A DNA stretch of 64,000 nt from JACMRP01 sp047302465. GTDB taxonomy: Bacteria; Bdellovibrionota; Bdellovibrionia; Bdellovibrionales; Bdellovibrionaceae. Of the stretch, positions 18,240 through 27,100 are shown piece after piece. The number at the start of each line of letters is the position of its first letter. Within the stretch, counting starts at the first letter, position 1. Under the pieces are notes generated by a model. The model did not search any database, was not told where the DNA came from, and was given only the letters and a program-made list of their open reading frames with translations. The translations under genes were made by a program, and so were the position numbers. Location: contig NZ_CP178621.1 in NCBI RefSeq assembly GCF_047302465.1, forward strand, positions 1,364,001 through 1,428,000, in the 5' to 3' direction.

Positions 18240-18281
18240 CAATAGCAGAGCACGGAAGCTCACCTAACAAAGGGGGAACAT

Positions 18282-18635
18282 ATGAAACGGTCTTTAATGC
18301 TACTGGCTTCGATTCTTCTCTGTACGGGCATCGCGAATGCGAACGAAACACCTCAGGCAGGGGCGCAATTGGATGAGTCTATTGTGGATACATTAGGACT
18401 TACCAAACCTGAAGGAGGCGACAAATTAATGACATCAGTCGATGAGCAGGTCGCTGATGATCAAATGAAAACCCAAGCATATTGCTATGCCTGGACTACC
18501 TGCTATGACGGCCGCCGTATTTCTTGTTATGCTCGCGGACAATACTGCCGTTGGGCTTACAAATCCGGTCGCTGGGTATATTGCAGCGCTACCAGCTACG
18601 GACGAACTCGCTGGGTACGCTACACTTGTTACTAA
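18282..18635 (+). CDS. small exported cationic Cys-rich protein
   Basis: 117 residues in three parts: a signal peptide (1-20, ending IANA), an acidic Cys-free stretch (about 21-64), and a compact C-terminal domain (about 65-117) with six Cys (68, 74, 82, 89, 101, 116), nine Arg/Lys and many Tyr/Trp. Six Cys suggest three disulfides formed after export. Acidic pro-region plus basic disulfide-rich core is the architecture of many pro-peptides, including defensin-like and bacteriocin-like molecules; that analogy is inference and I do not recognise the family. It is monocistronic with a strong promoter and followed by a hairpin. Confidence 0.75.
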   Translation: MKRSLMLLASILLCTGIANANETPQAGAQLDESIVDTLGLTKPEGGDKLMTSVDEQVADDQMKTQAYCYAWTTCYDGRRISCYARGQYCRWAYKSGRWVYCSATSYGRTRWVRYTCY

Positions 18636-18658
18636 GTACGATTATTTGGTCCGATGAT

Positions 18659-18689
18659 CTGGGACAAGTGAACAACACATTTGTCCCAG
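18659..18689. terminator. hairpin downstream of the Cys-rich protein gene
   Basis: CTGGGACAAGTG pairs with CATTTGTCCCAG (one G-T pair) around a seven-base loop. It separates convergent genes. No T-tract follows on the plus strand. Confidence 0.45.
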
Positions 18690-18714
18690 TCGTTCAAAGG
18701 AAGACTAAAATCCG

Positions 18715-19089
18715 CTACCACTTTTTATCTTGAGAGATCTGCACGAAGTTTCCATCTGGATCTTCGAAAGTGGCAACTAAAGCAGGGCCCACATCAAAGA
18801 TGGTTTTCGATTTGTCGTTGTCGGGATAAAAACGAACTTTCTTTTTTGCGAGTTCTTCGACGGCCGCATGAATATCATCGACAGCAAAGCTCAACATCAC
18901 AGACTGCTTTTGCACCGTCGAGCTCGGGTAAGAAATAAAATCCAAAGCAAACTTGGAACCCTCTTTGGTGTCAAAAGCTTGCCAGGTATCATCGCCATAG
19001 CCTTTTTTTAGCCCCAAAGTTTTCTCGTACCAATCAGCTAGTTCTTTGTTCGGTGTATGAATGTAAGCGACAGAAATACCTTTTACCAT
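18715..19089 (-). CDS. VOC-superfamily (glyoxalase/dioxygenase-like) protein
   Basis: 124 residues, a single VOC module of paired beta-alpha-beta-beta-beta units: GISVAYIHTPNKELADWYEKTLG at the start and GPALVATFEDPDGNFVQI at the end. The latter is the signature C-terminal half with its metal-ligand position, but I cannot confirm a full set of metal ligands. VOC proteins range from glyoxalase I to antibiotic-binding proteins, so the activity is open. It lies 112 bases after the end of hppA on the same strand but beyond hppA's terminator, so it is probably transcribed separately. Confidence 0.85.
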   Translation of the reverse strand: MVKGISVAYIHTPNKELADWYEKTLGLKKGYGDDTWQAFDTKEGSKFALDFISYPSSTVQKQSVMLSFAVDDIHAAVEELAKKKVRFYPDNDKSKTIFDVGPALVATFEDPDGNFVQISQDKKW

Positions 19090-19108
19090 GAGAGCCTCTT
19101 AAAAATAA

Positions 19109-19134
19109 AAAACCCCACATTTCTGTGGGGTTTT
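19109..19134 (-). terminator. rho-independent terminator of hppA
   Basis: AAAACCCCACA and TGTGGGGTTTT form an eleven-base stem with a four-base loop. On the minus strand the stem is followed by a T-rich run, the classic arrangement downstream of hppA. Confidence 0.85.
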
Positions 19135-19200
19135 CCAATTGAGTAATTTAACCCGAAAGTTGCTTCAGCGTCGGCCCGCCGGGCCTATGCTCTGCCGGCA

Positions 19201-21261
19201 TTAACCGCCGATAGTAGCAACAAGACCAGCGATCAAGAGAGATACGACGCTCATAACTTTGATGAGGATCGCAACGCCCGGACCAGAAGTATCTTTGAAC
19301 GGGTCACCAACAGTGTCACCGACAACCGCTGATTTGTGGGCTTCAGAGCCTTTTTTGTGACCAGCCAATTTGCCTTTTTCGATGTATTTCTTAGCGTTAT
19401 CCCAAGCGCCACCAGCATTTGCCATGAACAAAGAGCTAGTTGCACCAACAGCCAAAGCACCAGCCAACATACCAGCAAGAGCCGTAGGGCCAAGCAAGAA
19501 GCCAACTGCTACCGGAGCCAATACCGCGATCATGCCAGGAATGATCATCTCGAACAAAGCGGCTTTCGTAGCGATATCTACGATAGCTGCAGGTTGAGGA
19601 TCAGCTTTACCTTCGCGAAGACCTGGAATTTCTTTGAACTGACGACCGATTTCAATAACGATTTTTTGAGCAGCTTTACCAACTGCAGTCATTGTTGTCG
19701 CGCCTACCAACCAAGGAAGGATCGAACCGATCAAGATACCGATCAAAACGCCAGAAGAAGTCAAATCAAGGTTGATTTTACCAAGGTTTGCCAACGCACG
19801 AGCGTGGTTTACTTCCATATTGAAAGCAGAGAAAAGAGCTACAACCGTCAAGATTGCAGAACCGATTGCGAAACCCTTACCGATCGCTGCAGTTGTGTTA
19901 CCAACAGCATCGAGTTCGTCAGTGATGTCACGAACGTCTTTACCCAAGCCAGACATTTCAGAGATACCACCAGCGTTGTCAGCGATAGGGCCGTAAGCAT
20001 CTACAGTCATAACAACTGCAGTACCTGCCAACATACCAACTGCCGCCAAAGCGATACCATACAGACCCAAAGCGTGATCGGCGATGTAAGCCGCAACCAC
20101 AACGATGACCATAGGAATAGCAACTGATTCCATGCCCACTGCCAAACCACGGATTACGTTAGTTCCAGCACCAGTCAAAGAAGCTTCAGCAACCAAACGA
20201 ATAGGACGAGCTGCTGTGTAGTACTCAGTGATCAAACCGATCAAACCACCACCGATAGCACCTGCTGCCAATGCAACAGTCACACCTTGGTTGATTTCAA
20301 ACATAGGCATCAAGATGTAAGAAGCAATTGTAAGCAAGATTGGTGGGATGATCAAAGCGTTACGCAAAACAGCCGCTGGAGAAGCGTTGCTGAACAAACG
20401 AGTAACGAAAATCACGATGATAGAGATGATCATGCCCAAAGCCGAAAGACCCAATGGCAAGAAGATCGCAGAAGATTTCAAAGTCTCAGCGTTGCTAGAC
20501 AATGCAGACAAAGTTTCTGCAGGAGCTGTCAAAGCAATTGCCATAGCAGCTACGATCGCAGCAACCATCGACTCATAGATATCCGCGCCCATACCAGCTA
20601 CGTCACCGACGTTGTCACCAACGTTATCAGCAACAACGCCCGGATTACGAGGGTCATCTTCTGGAATGTTTTCGATCACTTTACCAGCGATGTCAGCACC
20701 AACGTCAGCAGCTTTAGTATAAATACCGCCACCGATACGTGCGAACAATGCGATAGAAGAAGCACCTACAGCGAAAGAGTGAAGAACTGTTCCAACGTCA
20801 GGAGAACCTTTGTAGATTTGGTACAAAACGCCCAAGCCCAAAAGACCCAAACCAGCAACAGAAAGACCCATGACAGCGCCGCCATCAAGAGCGACAAGCA
20901 ATGCTTTTGATTTTGAACCAGTCGATGCTGCTTGAGTGGTACGAACGTTGGCATAAGTTGCCGCTTTCATACCGAAGAAGCCTGCAAGCAAGCTCAAGAA
21001 TGCGCCCAAAATGAAGGACACAGCAGAGATAGGGCCCAAAGTTACACCCAATGCTACGGCAACAACTACCGCGTAGATTGCGAGAACTTTATATTCACGC
21101 ACCAAGAAAGCCATCGAGCCTTCACGAATGTATTGAGCGATACGGTTCATTGTTTCGTTGCCAGTCGGTTGAGCCTTCACACGGAAGTACAAAACCAGAG
21201 CAACAACAAGACCTACAGCCCCAGCGATTGCCGGAACTAACAGCAAAGAATCACTTGTCAT
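19201..21261 (-). CDS. hppA: membrane-bound ion-translocating pyrophosphatase
   Basis: 686 residues with about 16 membrane segments. Pyrophosphate/Mg-binding motifs are visible: DVGADIAGKVIENIPEDD, DNVGDNVGDVAGMGADIYES, DAYGPIADNAGGISEM and GDTVGDPFKDTSGP. The enzyme hydrolyses pyrophosphate in the cytoplasm and exports protons or sodium across the inner membrane. The sequence GNTTAAIGKG has Ala where K+-independent enzymes carry Lys, so by family knowledge it should be K+-stimulated; whether it pumps H+ or Na+ I cannot tell. The ATG at 21261 follows GGAG by about eight bases and begins directly with the first membrane helix; the upstream in-frame extension is polar and unsupported. Confidence 0.93.
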   Translation of the reverse strand: MTSDSLLLVPAIAGAVGLVVALVLYFRVKAQPTGNETMNRIAQYIREGSMAFLVREYKVLAIYAVVVAVALGVTLGPISAVSFILGAFLSLLAGFFGMKAATYANVRTTQAASTGSKSKALLVALDGGAVMGLSVAGLGLLGLGVLYQIYKGSPDVGTVLHSFAVGASSIALFARIGGGIYTKAADVGADIAGKVIENIPEDDPRNPGVVADNVGDNVGDVAGMGADIYESMVAAIVAAMAIALTAPAETLSALSSNAETLKSSAIFLPLGLSALGMIISIIVIFVTRLFSNASPAAVLRNALIIPPILLTIASYILMPMFEINQGVTVALAAGAIGGGLIGLITEYYTAARPIRLVAEASLTGAGTNVIRGLAVGMESVAIPMVIVVVAAYIADHALGLYGIALAAVGMLAGTAVVMTVDAYGPIADNAGGISEMSGLGKDVRDITDELDAVGNTTAAIGKGFAIGSAILTVVALFSAFNMEVNHARALANLGKINLDLTSSGVLIGILIGSILPWLVGATTMTAVGKAAQKIVIEIGRQFKEIPGLREGKADPQPAAIVDIATKAALFEMIIPGMIAVLAPVAVGFLLGPTALAGMLAGALAVGATSSLFMANAGGAWDNAKKYIEKGKLAGHKKGSEAHKSAVVGDTVGDPFKDTSGPGVAILIKVMSVVSLLIAGLVATIGG

Positions 21262-21384
21262 TTTAAAAAACTCCGTCGTTGAACGTTTTAGATTTTCGGA
21301 ACGATTAGGGATATGAAAGACGGCGGACTTAGTCAAGAAAACACAAATTCAGAAAGGCGGGTTCTTTGCCATTAGTGCGTGGCG

Positions 21385-24186
21385 TTAGAAGCTTCCGATG
21401 GATAGGTGGACCTCATAAGGACTTTCACCAGGCTTATGATCTAATTTCCAGGCAATCTCTAAGTTTACGGGACCGACCGGGGTGTTGTAGTGGAAGCCAA
21501 ATCCGGCAGCATCACGGTACTCATCACCCATATCAAGCTTATCAATATGAACCGAACCGCCATCATAAAAGACCGTTCCGCCGAAGCTCCCAAAGATCGG
21601 GAAGCGGAACTCGGACTTGATCAAATACATACTAGCGAAAGTCGTCATATAATAAACGTCGGTTTCATCAATTCTTAATTGATTGTAAGTCGGGAAGAAG
21701 TCCTTCGTTCCGTTGAAACTTCGAATAGTGGAGCTGCCCCCTAAGTAGAACCCTTTTTTGTCGTAAGGGACACCGCCAGTTTCGCTCAAATTCGTCAAAT
21801 AACCACCACGGACAGAGTTCGCCCACACCATGTAGTCGCCTTTAAAGTACGGAACTCGCAAGTAGTGAGTGAAGGAGCCTGTGGCACGCGTGAATTTGAT
21901 TTCATTCGGGCTCTTAGAGCTTCCAATTTCGGGGCTGGAGTATTCAAGTGCAACGGTGGTGAAGTTACCACGAGTCGGGTTGAAAGGATTGTCACGATAG
22001 TCGATGTCTAAGCGCGGACCCGTCGTTACGATATCTTGAGGAGTCGAATCGATGGTTTTTGTTGGATCCAAACCGAAGTCAAAGACGTGGGCCCAATTCA
22101 AAAGTTCATAGATAATGGTCACATGCGAAGTCAGATCTCGTTCGATAGACGTAATCGTCTGATTCACGTCTGAGACCTTCTTAATATTGTAATCTGTCAG
22201 CTGGCTTGAACGAGTCAGATTCAAACGGCCACGGATTTTAGAATCGAAAAGATACGGTTCGACATAACCTAAAGTCACTTTCGATTCGAGGTACTTAATC
22301 TGATTGACGTTATAGTTACCTTCAAGACGTAAGGAAACCCCGCGACCAGTTCCCATGATGTTGTTATAGGCAATGCCCGTGTATCCACGCAGAGTCAGCC
22401 CCAGATCGTTGGTGGCACCTGCGCCAAGAGTGAATAGCCCCGGATCTCGTTCGCTGACTTTAATCACTAAGGTACGATTTGCAGTATCGCTTTTCTCCTC
22501 GAGTGTTCTGATTTCAACAGTGTTGAAGTAACCTGTTCTTTGTAGTTTGGCGACTGCTTCATCCACTTTGGAAGGAGTCACCGTATCGCCAGGTTGAAGT
22601 TCGATCTCTTTCAAAAGAACATAGTCTCTTGTGAATGCATTTCCATCCAAAACAATGCTCGAGATACGAACCTGAGGACCTTCTTTAATTTTGAAGTTCA
22701 AAGTCGCAAGAGTGTTGTTTTCGTTATAGGTCACAAGGTCTTCTTTTTCGTTCAGAAGAGCCATTTCTATGTAACCTTTTTCTTGATAGTGGGTCTTCAA
22801 ATTCTGAATGGCTTTTTCAAGCTCGCCCAATTGCAAAGCTTGGTCTTTTTCAAGTTCCAATACTTCTAGTAATTCAGGGGCGGGGATTGTGGTGTTGCCG
22901 ATGAACTGAATGTTCGTGATTTTCGTTAGTGGCCCCTCATCCAAATTGATATAGACGACGACTTGATTTTTCTCTTTATTGTACTGCGTACGAGTCGAGT
23001 TAATACGTGCAAGCAAATAGCCCTGATTCTGTAACTCAACACGGAAGCTTTCAAAGCTTTGATCCAATTCCAGCTTGTTGTAGTAATCGTCTTGAATTAA
23101 ATCGGACGCATTCTTTTTCAAAAGCTTACTGTAATAACTTTGTGATCGAGAGACCGAGCCTGTGAACTCAAATTTACTGATTTTAATTTTTGGGCCTTCG
23201 TCAATATTAAACGTGATTTTGCGAGTGAATGGCTTTCGCCCTTCGGTCTCTTCGCTCTGAACTTCGACACGGGCATAGCCGCGCGATAAATACAGGTTTT
23301 TGATCTTAGATGTCAGTTCTGAGCCGATATTTGGATTCGCCGAGTAGAAGTTGCCGATATCCAAAGAACGATTCAACGTTGAAGAGGACACTTGGCGGTT
23401 TCCCAAGTAATCAATCATGTAAGACTCTGTTTTTTCGAGTCTGAACTTCAAAGTTGCGCGGGATTCATTCGAGTTAAAGCTGATTTCGGGACCAAAGATC
23501 TCGGCGCGAATGTGGAAGCGGCTGTTTAAGTATTCGCGGATTGTTTTTTGAACATCTGCCAGCTGCGCATCTGTTAGCGCATAACCTTTTTCACGTGAAA
23601 GACGGCTTTCCAAAGTTTTGTTCAGATCAGTATTTGAAGAGGTAAACTGAATGGACCCAATCAAAGTCTGAACACCTTCTTTGATTTTGATGGTGACTTG
23701 GACATTGCCGCTGCTATCTGGTGGCAATTCGATATCTAGGGAGGCATTTCTGTAGCCTGCTTGATTGTACAGCTGAGTCAGTTTTTCTCCGCCCAAAACC
23801 AGCTGGTCTTGATTGAGAATGTCATTCGCATTGACGGCGAAGGCTTGCTTCGCTTCAGACTCTGAAATGGCTTTAAGGCCTTCAAACTTAATAGAGCCAA
23901 TACGGGTAGAGCGGGCCGTATTCAACTTCAGTTGACCACTTCCTGCGTCTACCACTTGAACCAAGTCGAACTCTGGGCGCAATTGCAGATAGCGAATAAT
24001 TTCGTCGACGACTTCAAGTGTAACTTTGCCAGTGCCAATTTGTGGGAAGCGTTTGCCAAGATCCTCTTGGATCTCTTTAGGCAAAGTAGAAATATTCAAA
24101 CGACGCTGTGTTTCGGCGGCGCTCGCAGATTGGCAGAATATTTGTACTGCTAGAAGTGCAGGAATCAGAAAAGAGTTCAATTTCAC
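21385..24186 (-). CDS. tamA: TamA-like Omp85 outer-membrane assembly protein with about seven POTRA domains
   Basis: 933 residues: signal peptide (about 1-23), a long periplasmic region (about 25-585) and a C-terminal 16-strand Omp85 barrel (about 590-933) ending in Phe (YEVHLSIGSF), the expected beta-signal. The periplasmic part reads as seven POTRA repeats, judged by recurring units such as RIGSIKFEGLKAIS, KISKFEFTGSVSR, KITNIQFIGNTTI and RISSIVLDGNAFT, each closed by a KEGP/DEGP-type strand. BamA normally has five and TamA three. The start is GTG overlapping the tamB stop (TAGTG) with AAAGGAG upstream. The adjacent tamB supports TamA: together they insert outer-membrane proteins or move lipids to the outer membrane. 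A BamA-like role cannot be excluded. Confidence 0.85.
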   Translation of the reverse strand: MKLNSFLIPALLAVQIFCQSASAAETQRRLNISTLPKEIQEDLGKRFPQIGTGKVTLEVVDEIIRYLQLRPEFDLVQVVDAGSGQLKLNTARSTRIGSIKFEGLKAISESEAKQAFAVNANDILNQDQLVLGGEKLTQLYNQAGYRNASLDIELPPDSSGNVQVTIKIKEGVQTLIGSIQFTSSNTDLNKTLESRLSREKGYALTDAQLADVQKTIREYLNSRFHIRAEIFGPEISFNSNESRATLKFRLEKTESYMIDYLGNRQVSSSTLNRSLDIGNFYSANPNIGSELTSKIKNLYLSRGYARVEVQSEETEGRKPFTRKITFNIDEGPKIKISKFEFTGSVSRSQSYYSKLLKKNASDLIQDDYYNKLELDQSFESFRVELQNQGYLLARINSTRTQYNKEKNQVVVYINLDEGPLTKITNIQFIGNTTIPAPELLEVLELEKDQALQLGELEKAIQNLKTHYQEKGYIEMALLNEKEDLVTYNENNTLATLNFKIKEGPQVRISSIVLDGNAFTRDYVLLKEIELQPGDTVTPSKVDEAVAKLQRTGYFNTVEIRTLEEKSDTANRTLVIKVSERDPGLFTLGAGATNDLGLTLRGYTGIAYNNIMGTGRGVSLRLEGNYNVNQIKYLESKVTLGYVEPYLFDSKIRGRLNLTRSSQLTDYNIKKVSDVNQTITSIERDLTSHVTIIYELLNWAHVFDFGLDPTKTIDSTPQDIVTTGPRLDIDYRDNPFNPTRGNFTTVALEYSSPEIGSSKSPNEIKFTRATGSFTHYLRVPYFKGDYMVWANSVRGGYLTNLSETGGVPYDKKGFYLGGSSTIRSFNGTKDFFPTYNQLRIDETDVYYMTTFASMYLIKSEFRFPIFGSFGGTVFYDGGSVHIDKLDMGDEYRDAAGFGFHYNTPVGPVNLEIAWKLDHKPGESPYEVHLSIGSF

Positions 24187-27100
24187 TATTTGAACTCCTT
24201 TCTAAACTCGAGATCCAAACCAAAGACGTTCTCTTTCGGACGAGACGTGGTGGTAAGACCTTGGCCCCCTTGAAGAGTCTGAGTATTTTCGTAACTGCCG
24301 ATGGCCGAAACGTTATTGTTGATCAAATAGCGCAATTTCACTTCCACATCACTAACTTCGGACCCCATAGTACGGCTTGCTGAAGCATTGATTCTGTTTG
24401 TGATCTTACGACTGAGCGTCAGTTTAGGCACGCTGATATTTCGAGTCGAATCATAGAAAGTGGAAACTTGGACGTTCAAGCCCAAACTTCCTTGAGAGAT
24501 CTTATTGATAGATTGATTAAAGATAGCAAACCCGAGTTCGTATCCTGCTTGGGCCGATTGTTCACCCGAACGACCTTGAGCCGTCGAGTCAAAGCGATTC
24601 GAAGTAATCCCCAGGGCCAAAAGAGAAATAATATCTTGCTCTGGGAGTGGTGGAACGCTGGAAAGACGAAGACTTTTTAAGTTTTTTGCCGGCCCTTGTG
24701 CCAAGATCATGATGTCGTAGTCGCTAACACGCGCTTGAGCGGAAACGTACAAGTCCGGATTGATCTCGTCCGGGTTGTTGAAAAGGACATTGGCTGTTTG
24801 AACCTCGAACTCTTTATCTTTGAAAATGAGGCGGGTATTTTTATCAGCTTGCAGTCGTCCCAAAAGTATTGGATTCGAAATGGGCCCTTTAACCTGCAAG
24901 TTTCCTTGCACGGATCCATCAACCAACGAGTTCTTCACAAGGAAGCTTTTCTCGAAAAGAATTTGCACGTCCAAAATCAAAGACTCAAACGCCGACTGAC
25001 GAAGAATCTTCGGCAGGTAAATGCTTTGACGAGACATTGCCAGAGTGTTGCCGCTATCGTCCGTGAATTCGCGCTCAAAAATACCGCTGCTAACGCGGTA
25101 GGTGCCCGAAAGCAAGAACGGGAACCATTTTCCAGAAAGAAGAAGGTCGGCAGAGCCCGAAGTACGAACTTTTTCAGGAATATTTAAATTTACGCCATCT
25201 AGATTAATACGGATTGAAATCGGCAGATCGCGTGGTCCGTTGATCGTGATATTTCCATCTGCAGAAACCAAGCCCCCTGCCATTTGCGCTTTCACTGAGT
25301 TAATCAAGACACGCGTTTGCGAGAAGCTGACTTCAGTTTGAATGCGCTCGATGGGGTGAGGCAAGCCTTTGATTTTAACAAAGCTGTTATTGGTCGAAAG
25401 ACTTCCCAAGATTTGTGGCTTCAGCAACGAGCCAGAAACTGTCGCAGAAGCTTGGACCGAGCCTCCGAGGTCATCGAGGAACGGGAAGAACATATGGAAC
25501 AAGCGAAGCTCGGTATTAGCCACTAAGTTCACGTTCATATTGTTGAAAGTAAAGTCTTGGCCTTTAAGGTGAATGCTGTTTTGTGGTCCTTCCAGATTGA
25601 AATTCTGAATACGGATTTTACCGTGATCCAATCGGATCTGGATTGGGTCAGGATTGCGGAAGCTCAACGACGAACGCTTCAAGAACAAATTCTTGATTTG
25701 AATCGAACCTGAAGCTTTTTGCCACTGGCCGTTCTCAGAATTTAGATCTACATCGGCAGTCAGGCTTGAGTCATATTCGTTCTGGTAAGGATTGCCCGTC
25801 AAAATCGCCAGCAGAGAAGCATAGTTCCAGTCGACGGTTTTTAATCTAAAACGCATCGGAGATTCGCCAAAAGGAAGAAGCCAGTCCGCCTGAATGCGGT
25901 GACCGAACAAGTTGGCATTTCCTTCCATCAAATGTTTTTTGATTTTCAAATCAAAGAACGAAGAAGGTGTCTCTTGTTCATTTAGGACCGTTTCGGTGAT
26001 ACTTCCGCGCATTGCCATGTCAGGTTCTGTGACTTTGCCTTGAATTTGACTCGAGAAGTTCATGATACCAAAAATATTGGTACTCATCTTGGTGATGAAG
26101 TCCGATTCATCCAAACGGAAGTTACGGCCTTCGACCTTGATATTCATATCTTGCTGAGAACTGATGCCGCCAGTTGCTGTGATCGTCGTTAGATTTTTTT
26201 TCAAATAAGCTTTTTGCAGCTGCAATTGACCTTGAGTGGATTGAGCATTGAGCACTAGTTCGTCAAAAGATTCGCCAGCTAATTGGCCCGAGCGGAATTT
26301 TGAATCCAGCTGATAGGACATTTTCCAGAAATCCAAAGGACCCGAGAACGACATATCTGCAGCGCCAAGAGCTCTTACAGACAGTGGGAAGGCATAGTGG
26401 GATTCGAAGACTCTGGCGATATCAGACAGTTCCAAGGTTGGTGCTTTAATACGACCCACAATGCGAGAGTTGTGAAGATCTACTTCCAAAGCACCTTGAT
26501 AGCTTGAGCGTGGCAAGAGTCCTTGCACGTCATCCAGATACAAATGGCTTGCCTTGTAACTGAGAGTGCCGCTGAGTTGTCCCAGATAATAATCTTCGAA
26601 CGAGAAGTCGTGGGTTTTCAATTTCATGTCGAAAACAGCTGCGTGAGAATCCCCCGTAGTGCCGCCTTCAAGACTGCCATAACCCTTGAACTTCAAATTT
26701 GCCAGATTGCGAATGTTAGAAAAATCCAAACGAGGAGAGCTGTATTTAATTTTAAAACCTTTTGCAAAATCAACGGTGCCAGAACTTTCGCCAGTGTTGC
26801 TACCCAGCTGCAATTGGGCTTTGTAGGTAACGGCTTTGTCGGTGATCTCTACTTGGCCTTTAGCGGTCATGCGGGCGACATCAGCGATGACCGCTTTCTT
26901 GTTTTTAAAATCCGAAGTAACAAGAATGTTGTCAGCAGCAATGTTGCCGTCACAAGTAACTTTAATCGGAGATTTAAACTGTCCCTGGCAAGGAAGGTCG
27001 CCTTGTAGATTCATCCACACCGGAATCTCATGAAGATTCAGGGCGGTGAAAAGTTTTTGCATGTCCAGGCTGCTAACTTTTGCATGGGTTTTAAATGCCA

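Noticed and set aside
19336..20127. Long open frame (263 codons) antisense to hppA
   Set aside because: It lies wholly inside the strongly conserved pyrophosphatase gene; its translation is rich in Ser, Cys, Arg and His as expected of the reverse complement of a hydrophobic membrane protein, and no ribosome site was seen.
20287..20910. Second long antisense frame (207 codons) over hppA
   Set aside because: Same reasons; composition is that of a shadow frame.
26523..27008. 161-codon plus-strand frame antisense to tamB
   Set aside because: Shadow of the TamB repeat region; no initiation signal or family resemblance.
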